Part shown: in pieces, positions 13,354 through 26,035 of the stretch | Numbering within the stretch: position 1 is the first letter of the stretch | Layout: the number at the start of each line of letters is the position of its first letter | Source of the DNA: Cyathus striatus | Lineage: Eukaryota > Basidiomycota > Agaricomycetes > Agaricales > Nidulariaceae | Length of the DNA stretch: 64,000 nucleotides | NCBI GenBank assembly: GCA_025738555.1 | Contig: JAOVFP010000022.1 | Location: 1,860,001 to 1,924,000 of the forward strand | Reading direction: 5' to 3' | Notes under the pieces: generated by a model | Seen by the model: the letters and a program-made list of their open reading frames with translations, nothing else | What the model was told of the DNA's origin: nothing | Databases searched by the model: none | Translations under genes and position numbers: made by a program

Positions 13354-13557
13354 CTGTGCAACGAAACATTGGGATATTTTTTAGCTTAGTATATGCGAAT
13401 GGTTTACTAGAGGAACATATGATTTATGTAGAGTAGAATGCACTATTGGCATCCATTGACAATACTAAGTGACAAGAACTTCGGTTTAGCCTTACTATTG
13501 CAACCGTGTGCAATCGTGTTCTATAAAGTATTACTAAGTCGGTTTGTTTCACAGAAA
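13354..13557. other. 3' flank of the HEAT gene
   Basis: About 200 AT-rich bases between the stop codon of the HEAT gene and the C-terminal end of DUF6535 copy B on the opposite strand. It presumably holds the 3' UTRs; no other feature seen. Confidence 0.4.
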
Positions 13558-15802
13558 TTACGATGTCTTCCTCATGACACCACACTCCCCGCTATGTAGT
13601 GATATCAACTTCTCAAACCCAGGATGCACACAGAGACCCTCGAATGCCGTGTCTCCGATGAGTACATAGACCAGTAACGAGTTCGTCGATATGCCGCATG
13701 TTGTATCTGTCGTGTGGTGCAGGAGATGGACGTACAAAACATTTTGTCGCATAACTGGAAGGCATAATGGGTTGGCGATGCATCAAGGAAGTAGAACTGA
13801 GCGAGCCAGGGTGTTTGAGCAAGACTTCCACACAAGCTGCGAAAGCTTCCATTTCACCTTCACTCGTTCCTGTACGGGCTTCATCCGCTTCCCACTAGAA
13901 TCGATAACCACCCACTGCCCCGGTATACCCTCCTACACACACCTCAACCTCCCCCTCGAACTCCTCACACCCGCGAAAATCATAAGAACAGTCTGCAACA
14001 TCGTCTTATCTGGCACACTAAGCTCAAACCGTCGTCCCCTGCATTTCATATGTTGACGAACACCTCGAGATAGTGGTTCCTCACGCCCGGTGAGACGCCT
14101 GACGGGCGTACACTACCTATAGCAGTCAATTTTAGCTTTTCTATTATGTATACGAGTACTCACCAAACGGTAACAAACATGGGTTAGATCATAGGATTGG
14201 AGTCGAGACCCGAGCTGCCAGTTATAGTACTACTAAAAAGTACACTCACCAAGGGTATTATTAACATAAAGCCTAAGGTAGTACTGCATACAGAGGCGGA
14301 GAGATAAAGACGGCGCGAAACTCAGCGACTAAATGGATAACAGCCAGAAACGCGTCTAGCGACGCGCGAAGGTCACGTGACAAGACGCGATCAATATCCA
14401 AGAGAAGCAAGCGATGACGAGGCGCCTTTCCAGGCGCCTTGGCGAGTCCCGAAGTCCCGAGTCAACCGATCAACTTCTCTCGGAGATACCGGCAAAGCGA
14501 GACATAGCTAGATTAAGTGATGCACCCTGAACCCTGATCGACACCTGAGCTATTCTTAGTACATCCACGTATAGCCAATCCCGTATCGACCGAAGGAACG
14601 CGCGCGGCGCCATATTCCCCGTCGCGCAACTCCCTATGACAGACGCTCGACCCCCTATCCAGCACGCTCCGTGAGCGTACTGCCTTCCCTTTGCAGTGAC
14701 ATCGTTTACCGTGCCTAGTACCCCGAATGTAACTATACAGTAGCTATACAGTACCTTCAGCCACCATATTTCCAGCAGTATATAAAGTAGACGAGTTTTG
14801 CCATGTACATGAAGCTATCCCCCGCGCAGCTTCCGTTATAAAGTACCTTGACGTAGTGTAGTGAAATAAAGTGACCTTTCCAAGATTATTGATTAAGTGA
14901 TTTGATTTGAGTCTAGTAAGAAGAGCCGCAAACTCCTAGAGTATCGCGCGTTACATCATACATAGCCAGAGACATTACCTACCCACTACTTGGACAGTCC
15001 TTCACCTTCCTATACATCCCCCTTCTACCCCCTTTTGCCCGGAAGCATCCTTAATACTGATCTTCTGCGAAATTCCCTCCAAACTCGCCACCCCGTTACG
15101 TTGTTTTAGGAGTAAGTAGTTATTATTACATAATCTAGCTACTATCACCCCGCTGTAAACATCTCTAACCTCTTACCAGGTGCAAAATCGACTTGCGGCT
15201 CAGCACTCGGATGTAGTATGGAAAGGATGTCCATGTGCAAGGGATCAGATTCCGCTTGAGGGAGGGAAGTATGTGGGTCTTTATCCCACTGGTGGAAATG
15301 GAGCAGCCAGTCGATGTTATCCATCCCCCCGCTTGTTGAAGATTCGACTTTCTCGTCCCCAGGCGCACGGGACAGAACACGGAGAACGTCAACAGCATCG
15401 CTCACGTCCAGATCCAACAAACATGGATGACTAACATTCGTCGCATCCACACTCAGTGGTAACTTCCGACTAGCCCACTGCAACTCACGAATCGTATCAT
15501 ATGCACTAATATGCTGCCCGTCCTTGGACCCCGCCTCTGGCCTCTGGATCAGATTTGTCCGCGCATGTCGCCAGTACAAACCAAACCCCCCCACGAGGGG
15601 ACCTTCCACATTCTGCCCCCGTACCGCCACCAACAGAGGTACCATCACTCCATGTTCGCCACGGCATCTTGGATATCCACAAGGATGATGAGTTGGCGGT
15701 AGAGACGAGGGTGCAAGTTTTCAAGGTCAGAGGAAGAGGAGGATGCGGTGAGCCAGAGGAGCTGGATGTAGGAGATGGCAGAACCCGGCGATTAGTTAGC
15801 GC
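13558..15802 (-). pseudogene. DUF6535 relic, copy B, C-terminal half only, split by an insertion
   Basis: Minus-strand homology to the C-terminal half of the DUF6535 proteins, in two blocks. Block 15802-15179 contains GFGLYWRHARTNL, YDTIRELQWASRKLPL, CLLDLDVSDAVDVLRVLSRA and LLHFHQWDKDPHTSLPQ. Block 14092-13558 contains the end (CDKMF..., YRRTRYWSMY, LCVHPGFEKL) in shifting frames. A 1,086-bp insertion separates them. The transmembrane half is absent; the relic begins exactly where a P450 relic stops (about 15803). Confidence 0.75.
14093..15178. mobile_element. 1.1 kb insertion in DUF6535 copy B, possibly an LTR remnant
   Basis: Inserted between the two blocks of copy B and flanked by a 4-bp direct repeat GGTG (14089-14092 and 15179-15182). 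It has no coding capacity. The interior has LTR-like traits: a TATATAAAG box near 14780, CACGTGAC and GGCGCC palindromes near 14370-14440, and a downstream segment ending GCGCGTTACA near 14955. The ends are not clear TG...CA, so the class is uncertain and nesting is possible. Confidence 0.5.
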
Positions 15803-17100
15803 AAACCCACCCCACACGTAACCGAACCCGGAGACACCACCGGACACAACCCCTCCGTATGAATCACCATGACGCTATATGATACCCTAGCAAAATAAGT
15901 CTACAATAACCGATTAGATGAATATACGCAGGTATCACCGAGGGAACACGTACACTTATAGCAACAACCGCAACGTTTCTGTAAACGAAAGCCGTAAGCA
16001 TTCGGATAAAGGGTAGAAATATAAGAACGTACCATTGATAACAGCCTTCAAATACCTCATCTCCTCCATCTCTTTATACACATATGTAGATCATTTCTCC
16101 GGCACTACCTTTGAAAGGATTTAAGCGAACTCGGTGTGCTGAGTGAGGAGGTATATGCCGAAGGTGAGTGCCACTGCTATATATGCGTATGTAAGCATCG
16201 AGTAGAGAACAAGGAAGTAGGTGACGTACCGTATCACGAGCAGCTATGAATACATTCAGCACTTCAAAGCTTCATCCTTCATTAGTACCGAATCTACCCC
16301 CAACAATCAGCTTTCACCCCCCTAAGGCAAAAGAAAAACATACCAGAGAAACAGTAAGCAAATGATCCAACGTCTCCTCCCTCCCCCCCTTTCCAGTGAA
16401 CCGCCCCCTCCCCGCATGTATCACTCTGTTCTACTCCGCTGCCTGCTCAAACATCGCATCTAAACACGCCTTCTTAACACGCATATGCTGCATGCACCTT
16501 CACTGTGTCCCCGAATGCCTCGAAGAGATGCTAGAGCCACCCTTGATAATTGTGCGCAGTTGTTATTTCTTGTGCTAAATAGAGCACTGACGTAGGTCTT
16601 ATGAGTCGGTGGGGAGGTGGGAGACGGAGGTTCTTGGAGGGTAGTGGATCGCGCGGCCTTTCGAGAGTGTAGCTACTAGCACTGCACTGCGTTGTGTCCT
16701 GCGTAAAGATAATGTAAGCACTGGCTCTAGTACTTAGAATTGTCGATGGGTAAGGATAAGGCGCAGGGAGCAGGGGAGGGGGGGATAAGGGCAACAGTAG
16801 GGGAAGCAAGAGGACGGTACGAAAGCGAGGAGGGGAAAGGAACACATAGCGAGAAAGTGAAAGTGAAAGAAAAGACAAAACACGAACCTGAAAGTCGACC
16901 GCCATTCCACTCTCCATCCCCTCATCGATCAGCCGTATCGCGTCCGTTGCAGACTGCACGAAGAGTGTGAAGTTGCTAATTCAAGTGTGGGTAAAGAAGG
17001 GCCGGGACAGGGGAGATGGAGCAGTGGAATCTATCCGCGGATGTTAACATTCAGAGATAGGGTTGTCGCTAGTAGAAAAGATCTTACGAGGTATGCCACC
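15803..17100 (-). pseudogene. cytochrome P450 relic B
   Basis: Minus-strand P450 remnant, sharing its order of blocks with P450 E (60103-62739). It reads QSATDAIRLIDEGMESGMAV (about 16959-16890), then an equivalent of DLMQRYTLETG near 16690, LNVFIAARDT from the I helix near 16258-16225, and an out-of-frame EMEEMRYLKAVING near 16070. The I-helix threonine is intact (RDT), but frameshifts and gaps abound and the haem-binding exon is missing. The 3' side joins DUF6535 copy B at the same relative position as in the C pair. NACHT gene 1 lies divergently beyond the 9.1 kb element. Confidence 0.7.
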
Positions 17101-17395
17101 AAGAAGATAAGGGCGGGGGTAGTCTGCTAGTGATTGGGTACTTGAGGAAGATGAGCTGCCTTTTCTTTATATGTTCCCTGGTTATAGGAAACGAACCTGC
17201 GCGTTTGACCGAGTTGTCTCCCGGACCATAAGCTGTTTTAGTTCTGGGCCCTGGCCTGAGCTTTCCAGCACCGTGCTTAACACTGTGTCGAGATGAAATG
17301 TGTAGTACAGAAGTCTTTGAACAGAACAACTTAGAGGTTGTTGTAGGTCATTGCATGTCGTTGCTTGCAGTTTGGTCGCCGTTCAAACGTTCAGC

Positions 17396-17640
17396 CCCAG
17401 TCAGAACTTCCGCAGGGTTGATCCGAGAAAAACTGAAAAATTATGAGCTCAGATATTTTCAGAACAAATCATTAATTTTGATGTTTTTCAGATCTAATCA
17501 GCGGCTAAAACTGAGCACAGCTGAGTATGTATTCGCAAACTACTCAGATTATTACAGATAATATATGAGAATTACTGAGTATTACTGAAAGCTACGGAGC
17601 GTAACGAAATGTGAGTATATCTGAGCATAACTGAAGCATC
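17396..17640 (+). repeat. left terminal inverted repeat and subterminal CTGAG cluster
   Basis: TIR at 17396-17440, followed by about ten CTGAG, CTCAG or CTGAA motifs to 17630. Such clusters typically bind a cognate transposase; here that role is inference. Confidence 0.65.
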
Positions 17641-17825
17641 CCAAGAAAAGAATACCAAACCTCCCCAATAACAGCAAAGTGACGGACATGGGTACAAGAG
17701 AGGAAGAACATACAATAGTACTAGGCAGAACAGAGAACCAGAACACTAGAGCATGTTATTTGGCTTTCAAGCGAGCTTTGTAATCCTGATGAGATGAATG
17801 TAAGCAAAGATTTGTCGTAGATATA

Positions 17826-20135
17826 TCAACTTGCAGCTTTAACGGATTCTGGCACGAGAGTATCCCATACTATCTTGAAATCGGGAACAGTAGTGTTCGG
17901 GAATATCTTAATGTAATCGGCAGCATAGAGATTCCTATCAAAGTAGTTGAGAAATGAAACTTCTGAAAAATGTAAACTTACCGAGCGGTACATGCAGTCG
18001 ATATTCGCATTTTCTTGCCGGTTGTTACACCAGATGTAATACAAGGGAATCGTTCATCTTGAGCTTGAGATGCCACGGCGTGTGGGGGAGAGACGCTTGC
18101 TGTTGAGCAAGTAACAATCGTGTTACCAGAGGGAGGAGTAACGAAGGCAGCTGAGGAAGCAATACCCGGGTCAGAGGGGGGAGACAGGCTTGCACCAGGG
18201 GGAGGTGCAGCAGCCTTAGCGAGGGGAGATATACTCATTGCAGACGAAGGAGTGACGGCCACAGCAGGGGAAGATACAGGTGAACCAGAGGCAGGGGCTA
18301 CTACGCTCACACCAGAGGGAGGTGAAGCAGCCCTAGTGGGGGATACACTCGTTTCCAATGGAAAAATGATGGCCACTGCTAGAGGGGATACAGGTGAACG
18401 AGAGGGAGGTGCTACTAGAACAGTTGTAGACACACCGGAGCGAGAGGGGGGTACAACATTCCCAGCAGGAGGAGATACGACCGAACTGGAGGGAGGTGAA
18501 ATTGCCCTAGCGGGAGGGGATACGCTCGTTTCTGATGGAGAAATGACGGCTGCTGCTAGAAGAGATGTGGGTGAACGAGTAGCGGGTGCTGCTAGTGTGA
18601 CTGGGGACGCACCGGAGTGAGGGGGAGCTATGACATCCCCTGCGGGGGTAGATACAATTGTTGCGGATAGAGGAGTGATGGCCGCAGCTTGGGGATATAC
18701 ACATGAAACAACGGTCACGGTGTGCGGTGGGATTTTCGATCCAGAGGGAGAAGCAGCAGACCCCGTGGGGGGGGATACGCTTGCACCAGAACGAGGTGTA
18801 ACAGCTATGGCTGGGGGAGCTGAAGCGGCTGTAGCAGGAGTAGAAGACAGCATTGATGGTATATGTATTCCAGCGCTACAAGGGTTAGAAATTCTGTCAG
18901 CTGAAATCCTACATACTCACAGTGGATTTCGCTATGAAAAAGTTAAATCAGATCGATGTAAAATGGAGAAGTGAATCACGCACTCGATGAGTTCTCTTGC
19001 CATTAACTTTATCCACCACCATCGGTTCCAACTCTACTTTGGGCTTAAAAGATCTTGCCCCCAAGTTCTCGATATCACTGTCCTGTAGCTCAGACATCTC
19101 ATCTGCCTCTGACATCGGTTCTGCCTTCAGCTTTTGCTTCTTGCGAGGTGGTTGAGCAGTGGTACTCCCACTGCTTGAAGATTCGTCCCCTGAAAAGTAT
19201 CAGAATGATATGCTAGGAAAGTTAATATACTTACGACGTGGTAAAGTTCCAGGTACTCGATAGTCCCGATTCCATTCAGAAAATTTGAGTGTTGCGAACT
19301 TTTCTGACTTCCAATTCCTGGAACAATACCGAAACTCTGGAAATGCGTTGCACATCTGGGAGTTGTAATAGTCAGCTGCCTTCTGTAGGCGCTTACCCCA
19401 AGTAACAGGATCCAATCGCTCAAAATACAGCTGATTGAAAGCTGCAGTGGAAACCTTGGAAAACTCGCGCCGCCGATATTCACTAACCACAGTGCCATCC
19501 TCGGTCTCTAAAAACGCATGGCGATTATAACTATTTCCGGTCTTAGCTCTCCATTGATCCCAATCGCTCTCGTGAAAGAACTGAACAGAAGGATACTCAT
19601 CCTTTACAGCTGCCAGTACAGGACCAGACAATACAGCAGGTGGTGCAATACCATGACTGGAGGAAGATGGACCGCGAGGTGTTGTTACTGAAGACGAAGT
19701 TGTGTTTACGGTAGTGAGAGTGGACTGGAGGATAGTGACGAGACTCCTAATGTCCATAGACGTGTTTGTAAGCTTAGAATATACAAAATAAGACAATTTC
19801 ACATACCTCTGAGCATCTAGCTCAGCCTTAGAAGAAATCGACTGCTGCCAAAGACGGGTATATGCCTCATTGCCTGAGCTAATCAACATATTGTGCGTCG
19901 CTGATCTAAGTACATTCAGCATAGTCTGGTGTCCAACTTGAAAGTTCTGAGGGGTCTATGGTGCCATGGAATCAATGAAAGATAGAGGAGCTTGATATTC
20001 ACATACCGAGGAACTTGGCCCTACTCCAGACCAATGATTATTGGAACGATGAGATTGATATTGCTCTAAAGGTGGAGTATCGAGAAACGAGAGGTCATCA
20101 GAGTATAAAGATGATAGCAAACTGTTACCATCCAT
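17826..20135 (-). CDS. transposon passenger gene with Pro/Ser/Thr-rich tail, family not recognised
   Basis: The start is ATG at 20135-20133 (MDGNSLLSSLYSDD). Exon 1 ends at 20007, exon 2 begins at 19955 and contains TPQNFQVGHQTMLNVLRS. A further exon carries a conserved-looking globular segment with FFHESDWDQWRAKTG, TAAFNQLYFERLDPVTWGKR and FPEFRYCSRNWKSEKFATL. After a basic, acidic linker (PPRKKQKLKAEP) an 11-bp micro-exon appears to link to a tail of nearly 300 residues rich in SPP, TPP and AAP, made of imperfect repeats of about 25 residues. The 3' end is uncertain: one frame stops at 17978, another continues to 17826 (IVWDTLVPESVKAAS). It lies inside the 9.1 kb element, so a role in transposition is possible, but no catalytic motif was recognised. 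Confidence 0.55.
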
Positions 20136-20487
20136 AATTAAGAGAGCAACAGAGAACGAAATGAATGGTGAGATTGGTGAGGGGAAGAAAGAAAGGGATG
20201 GATTGAGGGGGAAAGAAGGAAAGAAAGCGGCATGGACCCTGTTGACTTTACTAGTGTTTGGCAAAATCCTCACACTATTTGGCTAGCACATGCTCGTCAA
20301 TATCTCTTCCCTTTCACAGATGAGTATGCCAGTGCCCGTACATCTACACTGACCTTTTCATAACCAAGAGTAAGGCTATCATGGAATAAAGGCATCTGTA
20401 CTCATAACTACGTCGGTTTCAGCAAGTCATACTTATCTTCCTCATAACTCTTGCTTATCTACTTTATTTTAAATTTTAGCCGCTTCA

Positions 20488-21249
20488 GGAACAATGTTTA
20501 TAGACTCCAGCATCCATATTTTCGCCCCAAGCCCTAATCCAGATGTTTTCTGCTGGTCTACATAACGCTGAACGTTGTGATAGCGTGGGGATATGCTTCA
20601 TGGGCAAGAAGTGCAGCTTCTGCAGGTTTCTATGTTCGTCTTCCATATTCACTTTTGCTGAAGTGTGATGCTCATGGTTGAAATAGTGAATTACCTCACT
20701 CGAACTCCCAGGCCCGTTTATGAGGTATTCAGTGGTAAGGTTATCACCCAACACCAAGGGTTATGGAACTTTACCATAGGAGAAAACGCACGCTTGCCTG
20801 GGTTACTGGAGAAGGTGTTCGTAGCGCGTAAGAATCCGGAAGATAACTCTATACATGTCGCTCCTGCGTTCGTCTCTCTTCTCTCATCCCAGTTCGAAAT
20901 CCTTATGACATGGCAATAGAGAGCATGAATTGTTGTATATGATACAGTTTATGTACCGACGTTTAACTGGATATGGCAAGATTCCCCACCTATTGGTCTC
21001 GATTCTCCCGAAGGCATTCGGTTGAAAGCTATGCACAACTATCGGACGAAAGCGGTGGATTGTACTGTTACACAGTATGCCATCTCTGCACTATCACTTT
21101 ACCATCGCTAACTTTTCATATACAGATCTGACGGGGGGCTGCTAATTGTACCTGATGAACCTCAGCATGCTGTCACACCCGGCCAGGTGGCAGTTTTATA
21201 CGATGGAGATTGGTGTCTTGGTTGTAGAACTATCACTGAAGCGGGGTGA
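20488..21249 (+). pseudogene. captured fragment of a tRNA-specific 2-thiouridylase (MTU1/TrmU-like) gene
   Basis: Plus-strand exonic pieces match the C-terminal half of MTU1-type tRNA 2-thiouridylases, which thiolate U34 of mitochondrial tRNAs. SPNPDVFC (near 20530) corresponds to the PNPD motif, and RCDSVGICFMGKK (20575-20615) to the conserved DSxGICFxG. GLWNFTIGENARLPG follows, then VFVARKNPEDNSIHVAP and a C-terminal beta domain ending [20 protein letters not shown] with a stop at 21247-21249. The N-terminal ATP-pyrophosphatase part with its P-loop is absent, a deletion follows PNPDVFC, and an in-frame stop lies near 20666. It sits between the inverted repeats of the 9.1 kb element on the strand opposite to the element's genes, so it is best read as a captured host fragment. 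Confidence 0.7.
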
Positions 21250-22276
21250 TTGGAATTTTGTTGACTGGGTATGTGGCTCACTTGCTGGCGCTTCAGTAGT
21301 CTGATCTTAATGTGTAGATTTATTGTATACCCTTTTATTGATGTAATTGTATGGACAGTAATAATGCATAATCGCCCCTCATGCTGAATCTGTCATCATT
21401 CATTGTCAGTACAAGTATTGTGTGTATGTATGATGATATGGTTAGCGAAGCATCATCGGGGGTGTCTCTGTATGTTGATTTCAACATCTTAACCATATCG
21501 CATTTTGCCGCTCCCATTGTCACCAAATTCCTGCTCGCCAGTGACTGGTGACCTGTGCTCACTCATGATCCTCTGTACCTGCTTAGGCTGCGACCCCTCA
21601 AAGATCCACAGCTGAAAGACCTTGCATCGCTAATGGCACACATCCATCCACATTCTTGACATTGTCAAGCTTTGACCAAATTGTCAGTTCATTTTACGCC
21701 ATTCAGATAGTGAGTAGTGCCTCTAGGAACTTCAAAGTAAAACCTGGCATAAATATATGGCACCATTGCCCCTTAACGTTGTCACTATGTACCTTTTAGA
21801 TCTACCATCATCTTACACCATCCTCTGTTCTGCCTGCAGCTTGCATGTCTTGCCTTTATCTGTTTTAATTCTCGGTGGGTGGTTGCTAACATAGCCTCTT
21901 ATATCTTTGATCATAAGATGCTATTCATGGTTCTTGTGAACGACTTCAATTAAGCGTCCTTACCACTTGTTTCTTCGTGAAGCCTGAAGCTTGTGATAAA
22001 TGACTCTAGACCTTTATGCCAAGAGTTCATGCAGTCATTGTTGAAGAACTACTTTACATATGAACTAATTTCTTTCAATATAAATGAGAAAATTCAAACA
22101 TGTAACCATATACCATAATATGGCCATCTGTAAAACAATACTGTACTGTATGGCCCTTCAGAATTTTCCTTTACAGTATGGGGGACAGTAAGGAATACCT
22201 GTTATTATTATATAGAAGTCACAGTGTACCACTTCATTACCACTAGCAAGATAATAATACAGTGAGTTCTCTATTT
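21250..22276. other. non-coding interior of the 9.1 kb element
   Basis: About 1 kb of AT-rich sequence between the MTU1-like fragment and the 3' end of the transposase gene. No convincing reading frame. A TACTGTACTGTATGG stretch near 22140 and a related TTTACAGTATGG near 22170 form a small local repeat. Confidence 0.4.
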
Positions 22277-25200
22277 TTATTCATCACCTTCCCCAATAAA
22301 CTCTGATTCAAAATCATCCATCCCTGGCTTTTCAACAACAAACCAAAAATCAGTTTCTTCACCTGGAAGATAAGGTAGGTGTTGCATTGACACCACACTT
22401 ATTATGTCTTTCACATTGACAACTCGTAGATCTTCCAAACCCTTATACTTACAAGCCCATATTGTGAAATAAGACTCTTCCAGTAAGGTGGGATCAGGGC
22501 GTGAGTAGATGGATACTAATGCATATCCTTTAAGCCCAACTGGAGATGGTTCACCATGAAAATAGAACTGAACCTCTCCATATTCTACTTGGCCATTTAT
22601 TTCGAGCTATAGAAGATGTGTTAGTACAAATAGATGCATTATAATAAGGAAAACTGAGCCTGCCTTAATATTTCTAGCAACACGAACTTCACATTCAGCA
22701 TATCTTTTTTCCTTGAAAAGTGAACGCAATTGTTGTCCATTTGGTAATTGTAACCTTGCCCAGCGCTTCACCTTTGTAAGTCCAGTCTGGCTTTCTATAA
22801 TTTCACCTTCAATACCTCCAATCTCTACTGGCACTTGATCTCTTTTAGGATGGAGAATGTATCCATTACCCAAAATCTGTGCACCCTGAGGAAGACCTTT
22901 ATTTATTGACTTGTCCAATTCTGGACACATTGCCTTGAGTGCATTTATTTGAGCCCGTCGTATTCCACGCTGAGAAAGATTTGCAAAAGGATTTGATGGT
23001 TGTTTTACTTCTTGACCCAAGTTACCAATTGTCCGTTCAATTGTGAATTGTGTAGAGTAAGCTCCCGGGCCCACACGACTTACTTCTGGTGCCAGGTGAA
23101 GAAGTGTGTGAATACATGGGGGGCAAAAATGTAAACGGTCAAGGCGTCTTTGATAATAAAGATTTTCATACTCCTCCACAGATTGAACAAGATATGTATG
23201 AGCCTCCTGAAGTTGCTCTGTTGAAATGGTTCGCTGTAATATAATTCGTAAACCATGAGTGAATCTGCAAAAATTGCGCCAGTATTCTCGAGGTAATAAA
23301 ACACGAAAATGAGCTGGACCCAGCCCAAAAACATAGAGATAGTACTCTGTGGCTTTAAAGCCACTGTTCAACTTTTCAGCAGGATTGCGTGGTGGCCGAT
23401 GAAAAGACCTTGGAAAATATGGAGTACAGTTAGCAATTTCCTTGCCATGATTAATCCAAGTATCTCCAGTAAGTTTTAACCAAGGCCAGTTAGCTTTGTT
23501 GTCAGTTCTATCACATGAAATAGTTCCTCGCCAGAGACTCAGAAATAGTTCAGGAAGATTTAACTTTAGAAGATGCATCAAGTCTAATACCCAACAGCGT
23601 GGAACTGGTGGCATCAGTTTTGAGTCTAACCCAGTAAAAATACTAGGCTTGCTTAGCCCTGTATATTTTCGATTCTGTCGGTACTGGGTAATATTTCTCG
23701 ATGAAGTAACTTTAGCAAGATCTTCTTTGTAACGAATCACATTTCCTGTATCAAAATTTCGAATATTGATGTCAGGATGGTCAGAACCAGGAATTGTTTG
23801 CAAAGGCTTTAGATGAGCAGAGTGGTAATGTCCAATATTTGGTTTGTGACGGCCTTTAGATCTGCAGCGAAGGCGACAGGCTAAAGCTCCATGATGTCCA
23901 ACTTGCCCATCAATTTCTGGCATTCCCAATGCATCAGCCATTCCCATTAAAAAGGCCACTCGGGAATAAATAACTTGTTTCTTACAAGCATCCCAAACAC
24001 GAAGACCCTGCCCATTATTCTCCTTTTGTAGTGCAGAGACATGATGTAGACTACGAAAGAGAAACGAGTCAATATTTTTGGGTTTGCGTGGACCAGGTAT
24101 GAAGCAACCAGGCAATACTGATTTTTTCTTATAACGGCTGCTGGGAGGGAGATCATCAATAATCCAAATGAATATCCATGTATCAGAGGCTTTATTCTGG
24201 TATAGCTGAGCACCATCAAGAGAGAGAGAAAGAACAACATCATCTTCAGTAAGATGAGCACGATCAACAAGTTCAAGGTATTCTGAGCCAGAAAATATAT
24301 CATCATAAATTAGATCTTCAGTTTCATCAACCATATTGTTGACTTCTCTGGTTTTCCTTTCTCGATAACCTAAAGCTGAGGAAGCCTCAGGTGAACGTCG
24401 AAAAGCCTGTAACTGTGGCCCAACTAATAATGTATGAAATTGTTGCCTTGGAACTTGCTTCCTGCCTTCAGAAAGCTGTAACTGAAGCTGATCATAACGA
24501 GGTTCACTACAGGTAGCACAAATTTCATCATTTGAAAAAGGGCCTGTAAATGCGAGACACGAGTTTATACACATGTCATCAACAACTGAGATGACACCAG
24601 TTATATCAGCTACAAGTTTTTTTACACAATGATATGAAAGAAGATCTTCTTCAGGATGCCAGAGTAGATATGCATCACGAATAGCATCATATGTCTCTTG
24701 TGATGCATTGGTTATGGCAAGAAATAAATCAATAGCAAAGCGAATATTAGGATCAGAAATATCAACAGGGCCTTCAGCTGGGTTACGAAGATGTGAAATT
24801 GTTTCATCATCAAGATTTCCATTATCAAGTGTGGCAGATTTAATTTCCTTTATGAATTGTTGTGCTATATGTATATTTGGAATGTCTGAAAGTTGCTCAT
24901 CAGTCTGCTCATTGTTCTCATGTGGATAGTCAAAATCTTCATCATCAGGCTCTTCATCTGTCTGCCCAGCTGCCCCAGCAAGAGCCGCTGCCAAGGCTGC
25001 AGCATCTCTCAGCTGACGTTCTGCTTCTGCAAATTCAGCAGCAGCTCACAAAACTTCCTGTGCATTTTCGCGTTCCAGGTCCTCTAAACTTCCAGGATCT
25101 TGCTCTTCATCATCAGAGGGCAATATCTCCAGTTCATTTTGATGTGCATCAGCTGGAAAGTTTAAAAATGGACTGTTTGAATGATGTCTTTCATGTACAG

Positions 25201-25529
25201 GTGAGGAAGATTGTACATGATTTGAAGTATTGCTCTGTATTTTATAAATATAATAATATAAATAATACAAATGCTTGTAAAGTAATTGCATGACTTACAG
25301 ATGTGCTATGTGATCGCTGTCGCTTCCTTGCAGCAGTGGTAACTGTATCATGTAATGAAGTAGGCTGAGATGATGTTGTAGGTTCATCTTTATCTGCATG
25401 CCATGAACTGAAGTTCTGAACAAGCATTGGTTTTTGAACTTGAGGGTGATCTCGGTGATTGTACCTGGTCTGATAGGTAACCTCAGCACCACTGCATTTT
25501 ATACAGTAGCACAGGACTTTCTTTGCCAT
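22277..25529 (-). pseudogene. Tnp2-like (CACTA/EnSpm-type) transposase with one premature TGA
   Basis: Minus-strand gene starting MAKKVLCYCIKCSGAEV at 25529 (a CxCxxC zinc-binding N-terminus). An intron begins GTAAGT near 25286. An acidic linker follows, then one long exon to about 22665, an intron GTTTTC...TATAG, and a last exon LEINGQVEYGEVQFYFHG ending FESEFIGEGDE (stop 22277-22279). The core has VVLSLSLDGAQLYQNKASDT, WIFIWIIDDLPPSSRYKK, HHGALACRLRC and PRCWVLDLMHLLKLNLPELF, typical of the Tnp2 family (DDE transposases). A single in-frame TGA at 25046-25048 interrupts the linker in the context L-TGA-AAAEFAEAERQ; CGA would restore an arginine. Otherwise open throughout. Confidence 0.8.
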
Positions 25530-26035
25530 TTGAGCAAGAGTTTCAAAGTCAATAGGTTTAAGTATACAAGAAGGACAGTGAACTGCAGTGAATTTACAGT
25601 GAAGACAAAGCTGAGACAGTCAAAACTCAATGTTCTTGATGCAGGTGGAAGACACTAGGTAGCAGAGAAATGAACAGAAATCTTCACTGAAAGTGTAATG
25701 TTGTAACAGGAGGACTCAGTTTTACAAAGGTGTACAGAGCCTTGTGAGCAGCAGCAGGAGAGGTGCTTCAATGTGACTGATATATAGTTTAGAATCCTTA
25801 TCAGAGTGGAACAGAAAGGGTGTAATAACACCACAGAGTGTTCCTTTGCAATTATCCAATAATCGTTACAAGAAGTGAAGCAAGACCTATGTGAAATGCT
25901 AAAGGAAGGGGAGAAATGGTGTAAGAGACGAGTCACAGCACAGAGGTAAGAAAAACAATAAGGAGGACTGTACCGCAAAAGAAAAAATTAGAAGAGATGT
26001 CGCAGATTACAGTGGGAAATACCAGACTCGAAGGC

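Noticed and set aside
18120..18620. Plus-strand 166-codon open frame rich in EGG and GGD repeats
   Set aside because: It is the complement of the Pro/Ser/Thr-rich tail on the minus strand; the minus frame is longer and joins upstream exons.
20488..21249. Functional tRNA 2-thiouridylase gene
   Set aside because: The ATP-binding half is missing, a deletion follows the PNPD motif and a stop interrupts the frame.
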